A stretch of DNA of 64,000 bases from Pelomonas sp. Root405. Lineage in GTDB: Bacteria; Pseudomonadota; Gammaproteobacteria; Burkholderiales; Burkholderiaceae_C. The translations under genes and the position numbers were made by a program. Below the pieces are notes generated by a model. It searched no databases, was not told the origin of the DNA, and worked only from the letters and a program-made list of their open reading frames with translations. Location of the stretch: assembly GCF_001425165.1 (NCBI RefSeq), contig NZ_LMDU01000016.1:110931-174930 (forward strand). The letters are read 5' to 3'. Positions 50,678 to 58,347 of this stretch are shown piece after piece; within the stretch, counting starts at the first letter, position 1, and every line of letters starts with the position of its first letter.

Positions 50678-51984
50678 GTGGCAGGAGATTCAGGAGTGAG
50701 GACGCCGCGGCTCATCCATTTGACGAACTCGTCGTCCACGGGGCCTTGGTCGGCGGACCAGCGGACCGACCAAGGCTGGCGGGCCATGTCGCCGGTGGCG
50801 CCCTTCAGGTGACGCGCCTGCGCGTCGCCCAACAGCGGCAGCAGCTGGGCGCGGTAGGCGGAGCGGGCGTAGCTGTCGCCGAGGATGGCGGGCGCCAGGT
50901 CGCGCTCGACCGGCTCGGCCGCCCAGGCGCTCAAGAGGGTTTGCATCTGATCCATGTCCGGCGGCAGCTGCATGACGGCCAGCTCGCCGGTCGGTGCGGC
51001 CTGGCCTTGCGGCAATGCGGCAGCCTCGGCCGGCTTGGGGCGGTCGCGCTCGAACTCGGCCTCGGCCGTGTCGACGAGGTCGCGCTGCGCCACCAGCACC
51101 GGATGCACCGGCCGCTCCCAGGCGCCGTTGATGAGCGCTGCCAGGTCGCCCTGGCTCTGCAGCCAGCGGCGCACGTCCGTCGTCGTGATGCCGGTGGAGC
51201 CCAGCGTCACGCGCTGGCGGTCGGCCTGCTGCAACGCGCGGTTGAACTGGCTGGCCATCGCCAGCAGCCGCGCCTGCGCCAGGCCCAGCTCGCGCGCCAG
51301 ACGCTCCAGCCGCGCGTCGCCGGCCGCTTCGGCTTGGGCAATGATGGCGCCCAACGCCTCGCCGGCACGGTCCACCAGCGTCAGCGCCTTCTCGAACCGG
51401 GTGCGCGCGCGGCGCAGCGCGAACTCGCTGCCACTGGCGATGGCGTCGGCGAACTCGTCGTAGAGCCGTGACAGCTGGGCCAGCAAGTGCTGCAGCTGCG
51501 CCGGCTGCAAGGTGCCCAGCTGATGGGCGCCGGCCACACCGGCCAGCAGCGAGGCCAGGTCACCGTCGGGCGACTGCTCCTGCGTCAGCGGCTGCAGCAG
51601 GCCGACGACCTGCTGGGCCAGTGGCGTGACGGCATAGGTCTGCGCGGTGGCGTCCCAGGCCAGCAGGTCGGCCTCGCGGAAGCGTTTCAGTACACCGTCC
51701 AGCGCCTCGTCACGCAGCACATGGAAGGCCTGGTTCAGCGCCTCGCGCGTCAGGCGCGATTCGCGCAGCGCCATCAGCTCGAAGAACACCCACAGCCGCA
51801 ACCGCGTCAGCGCCGCCGAGCCCTGGAACAGCGCGCGCAAGGCGGCCTGCAGCGCGTCCTGGTGCTCCAGCTGCCACCACAGCAGCGCCTCGGCCGGCGC
51901 GCTGCCGTCGCGAAAGTAGTCCTCCACGCGCAGGGCGTCGTCGCTCTCGGGCAGGGAGGTGGGCGGCAGAGTCGGTTGGGACAT
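50674..51984 (-). CDS. MukF/MksF-like kleisin
   Basis: 436 residues. Seen: N-terminal winged helix (about 15-125; LWVFFELMALRESRLTREALNQAF), helical middle (about 150-330), and a C-terminal region rich in Trp and Asp that could be the SMC-binding end. Known: kleisins bridge the SMC heads. First gene of a minus-strand run, followed by mksE, mksB, thioesterase, ParD-like and map. Divergent from the DOPA dioxygenase gene over 91 bases. Confidence 0.77.
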   Translation of the reverse strand: MSQPTLPPTSLPESDDALRVEDYFRDGSAPAEALLWWQLEHQDALQAALRALFQGSAALTRLRLWVFFELMALRESRLTREALNQAFHVLRDEALDGVLKRFREADLLAWDATAQTYAVTPLAQQVVGLLQPLTQEQSPDGDLASLLAGVAGAHQLGTLQPAQLQHLLAQLSRLYDEFADAIASGSEFALRRARTRFEKALTLVDRAGEALGAIIAQAEAAGDARLERLARELGLAQARLLAMASQFNRALQQADRQRVTLGSTGITTTDVRRWLQSQGDLAALINGAWERPVHPVLVAQRDLVDTAEAEFERDRPKPAEAAALPQGQAAPTGELAVMQLPPDMDQMQTLLSAWAAEPVERDLAPAILGDSYARSAYRAQLLPLLGDAQARHLKGATGDMARQPWSVRWSADQGPVDDEFVKWMSRGVLTPESPAT

Positions 51985-52075
51985 GGGGCGCGGATTATCA
52001 GTTCAGCCGCTTTGAGCGCTGCCGGCAGCCCGCTTGAACCTCGGTACGGCGGCGCCGGCCTAAGCTGAAGCCATC

Positions 52076-52870
52076 ATGAAACAGCCCACCTTCTTCCTCT
52101 CCCACGGCGGCGGCCCCTGGCCGTTCATGGACGGCGACTACCGCCGCGCGCACGCCCAGCTGGAAGCCTCGCTGCAGGCGCTCCCGGCCACGCTGCCTGA
52201 GAAGCCCAGGGCCATCCTGATGATCTCGGCGCACTGGGAGGAGGACGCCTTCACGGTGATGACCTCGCCCGCGCCGGGCATGCTCTATGACTACGGCGGC
52301 TTTCCGGCCCACACCTATGAAGTGGTCTACCCCGCGCCGAGCGACCCGGTGCTTGCCGAACGCGTCGCCGCGCTGATCGAGGCCGCCGGCCTGCCCGCTG
52401 CTCGCGACGCGCAGCGCGGCTTCGACCACGGCGCCTTCTGCACGCTGGTGCCGATGTATCCGGACGCCGACGTGCCGGTCGTGCAGCTGTCGCTGAAGCG
52501 CGGCCTCGATCCCGCCGAGCATCTGGCGCTGGGGCGCGCCCTCGCCCCCTTGCGTGACGAGGGCGTGCTCATCCTCGGCAGCGGCTTCAGCTTCCACAAC
52601 CTGCGCCTTTACGGCGCGGCGGGCCGCGAGCCGTCGGCAGCGTTTGATGCCTGGCTGCAGGCGGCCCTGCCGCTGGCCGACGGCCGTGGCGAGCGTCTGC
52701 AAGCCTGGGCCCGGGCTCCGGCGGCACGCCTGGCCCACCCGCGCGAGGAGCATCTATTGCCGCTGATGGTGGCCGCTGGCGCGGCCGAAGGCGAGGCGGC
52801 AAGCTGCAACTATCACGAGACCGACTTCATGGGCGGCGTGACGGCATCGAGCTTCCGGTTCGGCCGGTGA
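52076..52870 (+). CDS. 4,5-DOPA dioxygenase family protein (LigB type)
   Basis: 264 residues. Seen: class III extradiol ring-cleavage fold with metal-binding His in SHGGGP (about 10), SAHWE (about 53), FDHGAF (about 121) and HPREEHLLP (about 227). Known: E. coli YgiD relative; opens catechol rings such as DOPA using Fe or Zn. No pathway genes near. Cytoplasmic, single gene. Confidence 0.9.
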   Translation: MKQPTFFLSHGGGPWPFMDGDYRRAHAQLEASLQALPATLPEKPRAILMISAHWEEDAFTVMTSPAPGMLYDYGGFPAHTYEVVYPAPSDPVLAERVAALIEAAGLPAARDAQRGFDHGAFCTLVPMYPDADVPVVQLSLKRGLDPAEHLALGRALAPLRDEGVLILGSGFSFHNLRLYGAAGREPSAAFDAWLQAALPLADGRGERLQAWARAPAARLAHPREEHLLPLMVAAGAAEGEAASCNYHETDFMGGVTASSFRFGR

Positions 52871-52900
52871 GCTGAGCGCCTGCGAGGGCGCGGCCGCACC

Positions 52901-53905
52901 TCACAGCGCGACAAGCTCGATGTCGCGCGCGCGCCGGGATAGGTCCGCCAACTGCTCGGGCGTGAAAGCGTCTCCCACCACAGCCAGCAAGGCCGTGGTC
53001 GGAAAGGGCCTGGACTCAAAGTCCAGGCCAGGGCCCAGCCTGTCGATCAACGCGTTGCAGGCATGACCGTAGGCGACCAGGCGCAGCCAGAGGATGGGCT
53101 TGGACCTGACCTCCAGCTGGTGCAGCAGGTGGTCGAAGGGGGACACGAAGCCAAAGCCCTCCTTGTCGAGCCGGGCGGTGAATTCATCGAAGCGCAGCAC
53201 GCGCTCGACGCCGCTGAGTTCGCGCTGGATGAGGGCCTGCGCGCAGGCCGACAGCGAATCCGCGAACACATGTTGGTGCTGACCGCTCCAATCGACGCCA
53301 GGCAGTCCTTGGACCAGGTCGTCGCCACTGAGGATGCGGGTGATGGTGCGCCGAAAGCGCAGGCACACGACCGCTGAAGGGTCCACCGCGAAATCGGCCA
53401 CGCCGACCTGCCGTTCGACCAGTTCCGCAATGGACAGCGGCCGCAGCAGGCGATAGAGCGTGCTGCGGCCGTAGTAGTTGGCGATGTCGATGCGGTAGTG
53501 CTCGCGAGCGTGAAAGGACTCGATGCGCCCGGCCAGATCGCGGCAGGCCAGCAGCAACTGAAAGCGCAACGGCCCGATGGCCGTGTAGAGCCGGCGCCTG
53601 GCCTCGTACTCGTACTGGCGCTGCGCGGCCATCTGGCCCAGCTGGGTATCGACCTCGCGCTTGATCGCCGCTTCGAACAAGGCCTTGTCGTGGCCCAGCT
53701 CCAGCTGGATCTGGCCCTTGGTGCGCTCCAGGTCCTGGCTGAGGCCGAGCTTGTGGGTTTCCAGCTGGCGCGACAGCTCGGACTTGCGCTGCTCCAGCGC
53801 TTCGGTCAGGCGGTGCTGCACCAGCGTGCGCGAGAGCCAGTAGGCCCCCGCGAGCGACAGGCCCAGCGACGAGCTGGCGGCGGCGACGACGGTACCGAGA
53901 TCCAT
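52901..53905 (-). CDS. Membrane-anchored coiled-coil protein, unknown
   Basis: 334 residues; GGGGAGAA before the ATG at 53905. Seen: one membrane helix (about 5-27), then a strong coiled coil (about 30-100: repeated Glu, Leu, Lys, Gln, with ALEQRKSELSRQLETHKLGL), then a helical globular domain (about 115-330). No family recognised. It is divergent from the two-HEPN gene, with 91 bases between starts, so the two may be regulated together. Inferred: a sensor or anchor with its globular part in the cytoplasm. Confidence 0.72.
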   Translation of the reverse strand: MDLGTVVAAASSSLGLSLAGAYWLSRTLVQHRLTEALEQRKSELSRQLETHKLGLSQDLERTKGQIQLELGHDKALFEAAIKREVDTQLGQMAAQRQYEYEARRRLYTAIGPLRFQLLLACRDLAGRIESFHAREHYRIDIANYYGRSTLYRLLRPLSIAELVERQVGVADFAVDPSAVVCLRFRRTITRILSGDDLVQGLPGVDWSGQHQHVFADSLSACAQALIQRELSGVERVLRFDEFTARLDKEGFGFVSPFDHLLHQLEVRSKPILWLRLVAYGHACNALIDRLGPGLDFESRPFPTTALLAVVGDAFTPEQLADLSRRARDIELVAL

Positions 53906-53996
53906 GGCTTTCTCCCCAGCAGGGTGGACGTGGCGCATCGTAGGCGCGCGCTGCGGCGCCAGAATGACGCGGCTACTCTGGCCCAAGGAGGCTGCC

Positions 53997-55964
53997 GTGA
54001 GCGTCTCAAACGGCGACGAGATCGTCCTCGTCTCCCATCTACCGCTGGTCTGCATCGCCGCAGACAGCGTTCCGTTTGCCGGCGGCGACCTGTGGCGCAT
54101 GCCCTTCGAGGTCTTCGATGCACTCACGGTCGGTGCCTTCTCGGACCACCAGAAGGCTTATGCGGCGATGGCGCCCGTGTTCCTGCGCGTCGTGCTGCGC
54201 GCCCGCCTGCCCAATGTGGTGGCGCTGCACGAGCCGCAGGCACGCAGTTCCAGCTTGCAGCTGAAGCTGCCCGAACGGTCCTGGCCGCTGCTGACGGAGT
54301 TTGGGTTGGACATCCTCGTCAGGTTCCACGACCTCGCCGTGCAGCCCGCCTGGCAGGCGCTGCTGCTGCAGGCGCCCGATGCCGTGCTGCCGCCGCCGCG
54401 CTGGTCGCTGACGCTGGCCATCGCGGACGAGGGCTTCGGCTTCAGCGGCGGAGAGCAGCCTTCGCGCGTGGCCAGCGTGCACGGCGATGCCGACATCGAG
54501 TACCTGATCAGCGACGGCTTCCCCACCCGGCACTTCGACAGTGCAGAACTTGAGGCAGCCGCGGTCTGGACGGAACGCCTGTCGGCCGCGACCTCGGTCG
54601 ATGCGCGCCTGGGCCCGGCGCTGGATGCGCTGGCCGAATGCGCGTCGCCACTGCTGGGCGCTGCCGAGCGCACGGTGCTGGCAACCATGGCGCTGGAAAC
54701 GCTGCTGCTGCCCGAAGCGCGCAGCGGCCTGTCCGCCACTTTGGAGCGCCGGCTGGGCCATCTGCTGGGGCGCGACGAGGCCGAGCGTCAGCACAGCCGC
54801 GCGAGTGCGCGCGCGCTCTACAAGGCGCGCAGCGCCTCGGTGCACGGCGAGACACCGAGCCCGCACGACGCTGCCGGCGGCGCCTGGCTGGCCGCAGCCA
54901 TCATTGCGCTGGACCGCCAATCCACGGCCAGCGCCACGGCGGTAGCCGATCTGCTGCCGCGCCTGGACGAGCAGCCGCTGGGCGAGGCGCTGCCCCGTAG
55001 CGCCCCGCCTTGCGCGCCGGCGCTGTTGCGCGCGCGGACCAGCAGGGTCGCGATCGTCGCGCCGGAGCTGGCCTCGCCCGAAGAAGGCTGGCTGATGTGG
55101 GCACCGCTGCCAGGGCTGCTGAACCACCAGCCGCTGGCGCTGGACGACGAGCGCCGCCGGCTGCTGCTGTCACTGTCCGGCCATGAGCTGCTGATGCTGG
55201 AAGAGCGCGACATCGCGCGTGACTTCGCCGGCGCCCTGCGCGCGCAGGAGGACGAGATCGCCGCGCTGTGCCTCCTCGTGCCGGGCGACGACGAGGACGC
55301 GGCTGGCGCCATGGCCCGGCTGCAGCAGGAACGCGACCTCGCGGTGGCAGCCCTGCGCCTGGCCGGCTTGCACGGCTTCTGCGACCCGGCGCTGGCCGGC
55401 CCCGTGGCGATGCGCAAGGCGATCCGCTTTCGGCAGCCCTCGGTGCTCCGGCAATCGGTCTGGCAGATCGTGGCGCACAAGCGCGACGAGGCCACGGCGC
55501 TGCAACCCGCGCATGCCGCGCCGCTGGCTTCAGCCTGGCGCACGGTCGACGATTACCGCCGGGCGGGCGGCCACGGCGATCTGGATCGCGCGCTGTCGCT
55601 GTATCGGCGGGGCTTTGATCGGCGCTTCAACACGACGCATGCCTGCGCCGGTCTGCACTTCGCGACGATCGAGTCCTTGCTGGGCCGCTTCCGCATGCCC
55701 GGCGATGCCATGCCGCTGGAGGCGCTGGTCACGCGACTGCTCGGCGAGCAGCATGCGAGCGCCGCCTGGTTTGTCAGCGACGGCCGCGCTCTGCGCAATG
55801 CCGTGGCCCATGGGCGCGCGACGGAGGGCGTCGAGCATACGGCGCTCGATGCGTTGGCCACGATTGCCGGCGCCGCGTGGCGCCGCGCGGCGCAGCTTCA
55901 AGCCGGTGAGCCCGCCGACCCGACACGGCCGGGCAAGCGGCTGGTGCGTGCGCTGACGGCCTGA
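53997..55964 (+). CDS. Large protein with two HEPN-like motifs
   Basis: 655 residues. A GTG at 53997 is chosen: AAGGAGG lies five bases ahead; ATG codons at 53904 and 53964 lack one. Seen: two RxxxxH-type HEPN motifs, RSASVHG (Arg278-His283) and RNAVAHG (Arg600-Asn601-His605), each in a helical region. The first resembles the ApeA-type HEPN (LYxxRSxxVHG pattern). The N-terminal 200 residues are mixed alpha/beta and unrecognised. Known: HEPN proteins are often RNases or nucleotide-acting partners in defence and toxin-antitoxin systems. Inferred: RNase-like defence or stress protein. Confidence 0.75.
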   Translation: MSVSNGDEIVLVSHLPLVCIAADSVPFAGGDLWRMPFEVFDALTVGAFSDHQKAYAAMAPVFLRVVLRARLPNVVALHEPQARSSSLQLKLPERSWPLLTEFGLDILVRFHDLAVQPAWQALLLQAPDAVLPPPRWSLTLAIADEGFGFSGGEQPSRVASVHGDADIEYLISDGFPTRHFDSAELEAAAVWTERLSAATSVDARLGPALDALAECASPLLGAAERTVLATMALETLLLPEARSGLSATLERRLGHLLGRDEAERQHSRASARALYKARSASVHGETPSPHDAAGGAWLAAAIIALDRQSTASATAVADLLPRLDEQPLGEALPRSAPPCAPALLRARTSRVAIVAPELASPEEGWLMWAPLPGLLNHQPLALDDERRRLLLSLSGHELLMLEERDIARDFAGALRAQEDEIAALCLLVPGDDEDAAGAMARLQQERDLAVAALRLAGLHGFCDPALAGPVAMRKAIRFRQPSVLRQSVWQIVAHKRDEATALQPAHAAPLASAWRTVDDYRRAGGHGDLDRALSLYRRGFDRRFNTTHACAGLHFATIESLLGRFRMPGDAMPLEALVTRLLGEQHASAAWFVSDGRALRNAVAHGRATEGVEHTALDALATIAGAAWRRAAQLQAGEPADPTRPGKRLVRALTA

Positions 55965-55979
55965 GCTGCGGCGCCGCGC

Positions 55980-56909
55980 CTAGACCTGGTGCGCCGCCAC
56001 CGTCCGGCGCTCGCCGATCAGGAAGGCATCGGCCACCAGCTGGAACGGCCGCCAGTCGACCTCGGACCGGCCCGCCGCGACCATCTCGGCGAAGCGGGCA
56101 TACAGCCGCGGGTACTCGCCCGCCAGCGCCTCGTCGGCGCCGATGGGCTGGCCGTCGATCTCCAGCGCGCCGCCGCCGTGCGACAGACGCAGGCGGCCGT
56201 TCGTGGCGACCAGCTCGATGTCCCAGGTCTGCTCGCCCTTCTGGCGGAAGTCGAACTCCGCGTTCACCGTGACGCCAGCCTCGGTGCGCAGGTCCAGCAG
56301 GGCGGCGATGGGCGCCTGCTGGTTCGCCGGGCACTCCAGCACCGCCTTGTGGACGACGACTTCCTCGGCCAGCACCTCGGTCAGCACCGACAGCGCGTTG
56401 ATGCCCGGGTCGAACACGCCCAGGCCGCCCGCGTCGAAGATCCACTGCTGGCCCGGGTGCCAGTGGTGCACGTCTTCCTTCCAGATGATGCGGCCGCCGG
56501 TCAGCGTGCGGTCACGGACCCAGTCGCGCGCCGCGTCCACGCCCGCGGCGAAACGCGAATGCCAGGTCTGGAACAGCGTGCGGCCATGGCGGGCCGCCTC
56601 GGCCTGCAGCAGCGTGATCTCGCGCGTCGTCGCTGCAGGCGGCTTCTCCAGCATCACGTGCTTGCCGGCACGCAGCGCGGCCAGCGCCGCCTGAAAGTGC
56701 GCCTGCGGTGGCGTGCAGATGGAGATGGCGTCCAGCTCCGGCACGGCGGCCAGCATGGCCTCGACGCTGGTGTAGCTGGCCACGCCGTCGACGCTGGCGT
56801 TGCGGCTGGCGGTGGCCATCAGCTCGAAGCGCGGGTCGGCGGCGAGCGCCGGAATGTGTTGATCGCGGGCGATCTTGCCAATACCTACCAAGCCCAACTT
56901 CAGTGCCAT
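55980..56909 (-). CDS. Gfo/Idh/MocA oxidoreductase, galactose dehydrogenase-like
   Basis: 309 residues. Seen: N-terminal Rossmann fold with NAD(P) motif GLVGIGKIARDQHIPAL, then the EKPP motif (MLEKPPAATT, about 92) whose Lys is catalytic, and the C-terminal sheet. Known: close in pattern to D-galactose or L-arabinose 1-dehydrogenases that oxidise sugars to lactones. Substrate not proven. Ends 15 bases from the HEPN gene stop (convergent). Confidence 0.88.
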   Translation of the reverse strand: MALKLGLVGIGKIARDQHIPALAADPRFELMATASRNASVDGVASYTSVEAMLAAVPELDAISICTPPQAHFQAALAALRAGKHVMLEKPPAATTREITLLQAEAARHGRTLFQTWHSRFAAGVDAARDWVRDRTLTGGRIIWKEDVHHWHPGQQWIFDAGGLGVFDPGINALSVLTEVLAEEVVVHKAVLECPANQQAPIAALLDLRTEAGVTVNAEFDFRQKGEQTWDIELVATNGRLRLSHGGGALEIDGQPIGADEALAGEYPRLYARFAEMVAAGRSEVDWRPFQLVADAFLIGERRTVAAHQV

Positions 56910-57030
56910 GCTGTTCCCAGAAAATGCTGTCGCGCCGCGCGCTGCGCCGCAGTGTTGACGTTGCTCGCGGGCACATGGCCCGACGTACTTTCATCTTAAG
57001 GTCCGGTCCTCCGGCCACCCACTCACGCTC

Positions 57031-57705
57031 ATGACCGAAGCCCTGATCCAGGCCCTTGTTACCGCCCACCGCAACGGCACGGCGCTGCTGGCGGCCGACT
57101 GGGTCGGCACGGTGCACGACGAAGCCGATGCCTATGCCGTGCAGATGGGGGTGGCGGCCGCGCTCGGCTGGCGGCTGGACCGATGGAAGTCCGGTGGCGC
57201 CAGCGCGCAAGGGCCTTTCAGCCACTCGCCGGTGAACCCGGTCGCCGGCACCGCGCTGCTGGGTGTCGAGGCCGAGGTGGCGCTGCGCGTCGGCGCGGAT
57301 GGCTCGCCGCAGTCCATGTGCGTCGCCATCGAGCTGGTCGCTTCGAGATGGGCGGAAGGACTGGACGCACCTGCCCTGCTGCGCATGGCCGATCACCAAT
57401 CGAACGCCGGGCTGCTGCTGGGCCCGTGGCAGCCGTATCGTGCGCTGGACTGGGGCCTGTTGGAGTGGCGCCTGGCGATCCCCGGTCAGCCGGACATCGT
57501 GCGACGCGGCGGGCATTCACTGGCCGACCCGGCCGGCGTGCTGCCAAGCTGGCTGCGCCATGTCACGCGCAACGGCTGGACGCCGCCAGCCGGCACGGTC
57601 GTGACGACGGGCGCCTGGGGCGGGCTGCATTCCTGGACTGGCGCGGTGCGCGGCACGCTGAGCGTTGACGGCCTGGGCGAGTTCAGCTTTTCAACAGCGG
57701 CGTGA
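57031..57705 (+). CDS. FAH-family hydratase/decarboxylase-like protein
   Basis: 224 residues. Seen: a short FAH fold: VEAEVALRV with the Glu-x-Glu metal pair (about 80), MADHQSNAGLLLGP (about 118), and GTVVTTGAWGGLHSW at the end. It lacks part of the N-terminal region of classical hydratases. Known: relatives hydrate 2-oxopent-4-enoate or hydrolyse fumarylacetoacetate. Divergent from the sugar dehydrogenase gene; its last 23 bases overlap the converging cold-shock gene. Confidence 0.75.
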   Translation: MTEALIQALVTAHRNGTALLAADWVGTVHDEADAYAVQMGVAAALGWRLDRWKSGGASAQGPFSHSPVNPVAGTALLGVEAEVALRVGADGSPQSMCVAIELVASRWAEGLDAPALLRMADHQSNAGLLLGPWQPYRALDWGLLEWRLAIPGQPDIVRRGGHSLADPAGVLPSWLRHVTRNGWTPPAGTVVTTGAWGGLHSWTGAVRGTLSVDGLGEFSFSTAA

Positions 57706-58273
57706 AGACGGCGACGAAAGCAGCGATGTTGACGGCGACCGTCAGCCAGTAGATGCGGCGGAACTCGCGCTTGGCGCTCTTGTGGCGGAGCAGGTGCTGG
57801 GCGAGCAGCGCGCCCGGCCAGCCGCAGGCCAGCGACAGCCCATGCAGCGTGTTCTCGGCCACGCGCCACCTGCCGCGCGCCGCGGCACGCTTGTCCAGCC
57901 AGTAGACGATGAAGGTGGCCGTGCTCATGGCCGAGTAGGCGCCCCAGAACCAGTTGGGCAGGCCCCAGAGCAGGCGGCAGACCAGCACGAAGCCGGCGAA
58001 CGCCGGGATCAGTAGCAGCACGCGGCCGTCGTCGCGCGGCGCCTGGGCCGGTGGGGTGCGGCGCGGTTCCAGGCTTTGAACATCCAGCGCGCGTGGCTTG
58101 CGCTGGGCATCCAGCCCGGGCAGATAGCTGAGCCGCTCACCGACGAAGGGGCGCTGTGCCCTCAGCCCGAACGCCTTGATGTGCACGAAGAGCCGGGCGC
58201 CGCCGCCGTCGGGCGTGACGAAGCCATAGCCCTTGGCGTCGTCCCACTGGGTCAGCCTGCCGTTTTGTCGCAT
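57683..58273 (-). CDS. Cold-shock domain / DUF1294 fusion
   Basis: 196 residues. Seen: N-terminal cold-shock domain (1-65; GYGFVTPDGGGARLFVHIKAF, shortened as GYGFVTPD...LFVHIKAF), then about four membrane helices of DUF1294 (about 85-195; YWLDKRAAARGRWRVAENTLH marks it). Known: CSD binds single-stranded RNA or DNA; DUF1294 is a small membrane domain of unknown function, and the fusion is common in proteobacteria. Followed downstream by the FAH gene, which converges and overlaps. Upstream neighbour is the DEAD-box helicase gene, which also acts on RNA. Confidence 0.9.
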   Translation of the reverse strand: MRQNGRLTQWDDAKGYGFVTPDGGGARLFVHIKAFGLRAQRPFVGERLSYLPGLDAQRKPRALDVQSLEPRRTPPAQAPRDDGRVLLLIPAFAGFVLVCRLLWGLPNWFWGAYSAMSTATFIVYWLDKRAAARGRWRVAENTLHGLSLACGWPGALLAQHLLRHKSAKREFRRIYWLTVAVNIAAFVAVFTPLLKS

Positions 58274-58285
58274 GTCTTTCTGCCA

Positions 58286-58313
58286 AGAAAAAGGCCTGCT
58301 TGCGCAGGCCTTT
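58286..58313 (-). terminator. Intrinsic terminator after the DEAD-box gene
   Basis: On the minus strand AAAGGCCTGC, loop GCAA, GCAGGCCTTT then a further T run (five T in all), 35 bases after the helicase stop and just before the cold-shock gene start. Perfect 10-bp stem. Confidence 0.8.
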
Positions 58314-58347
58314 CATCATCCCTCAGCCTGGGTCACAGGCCCAAGGC

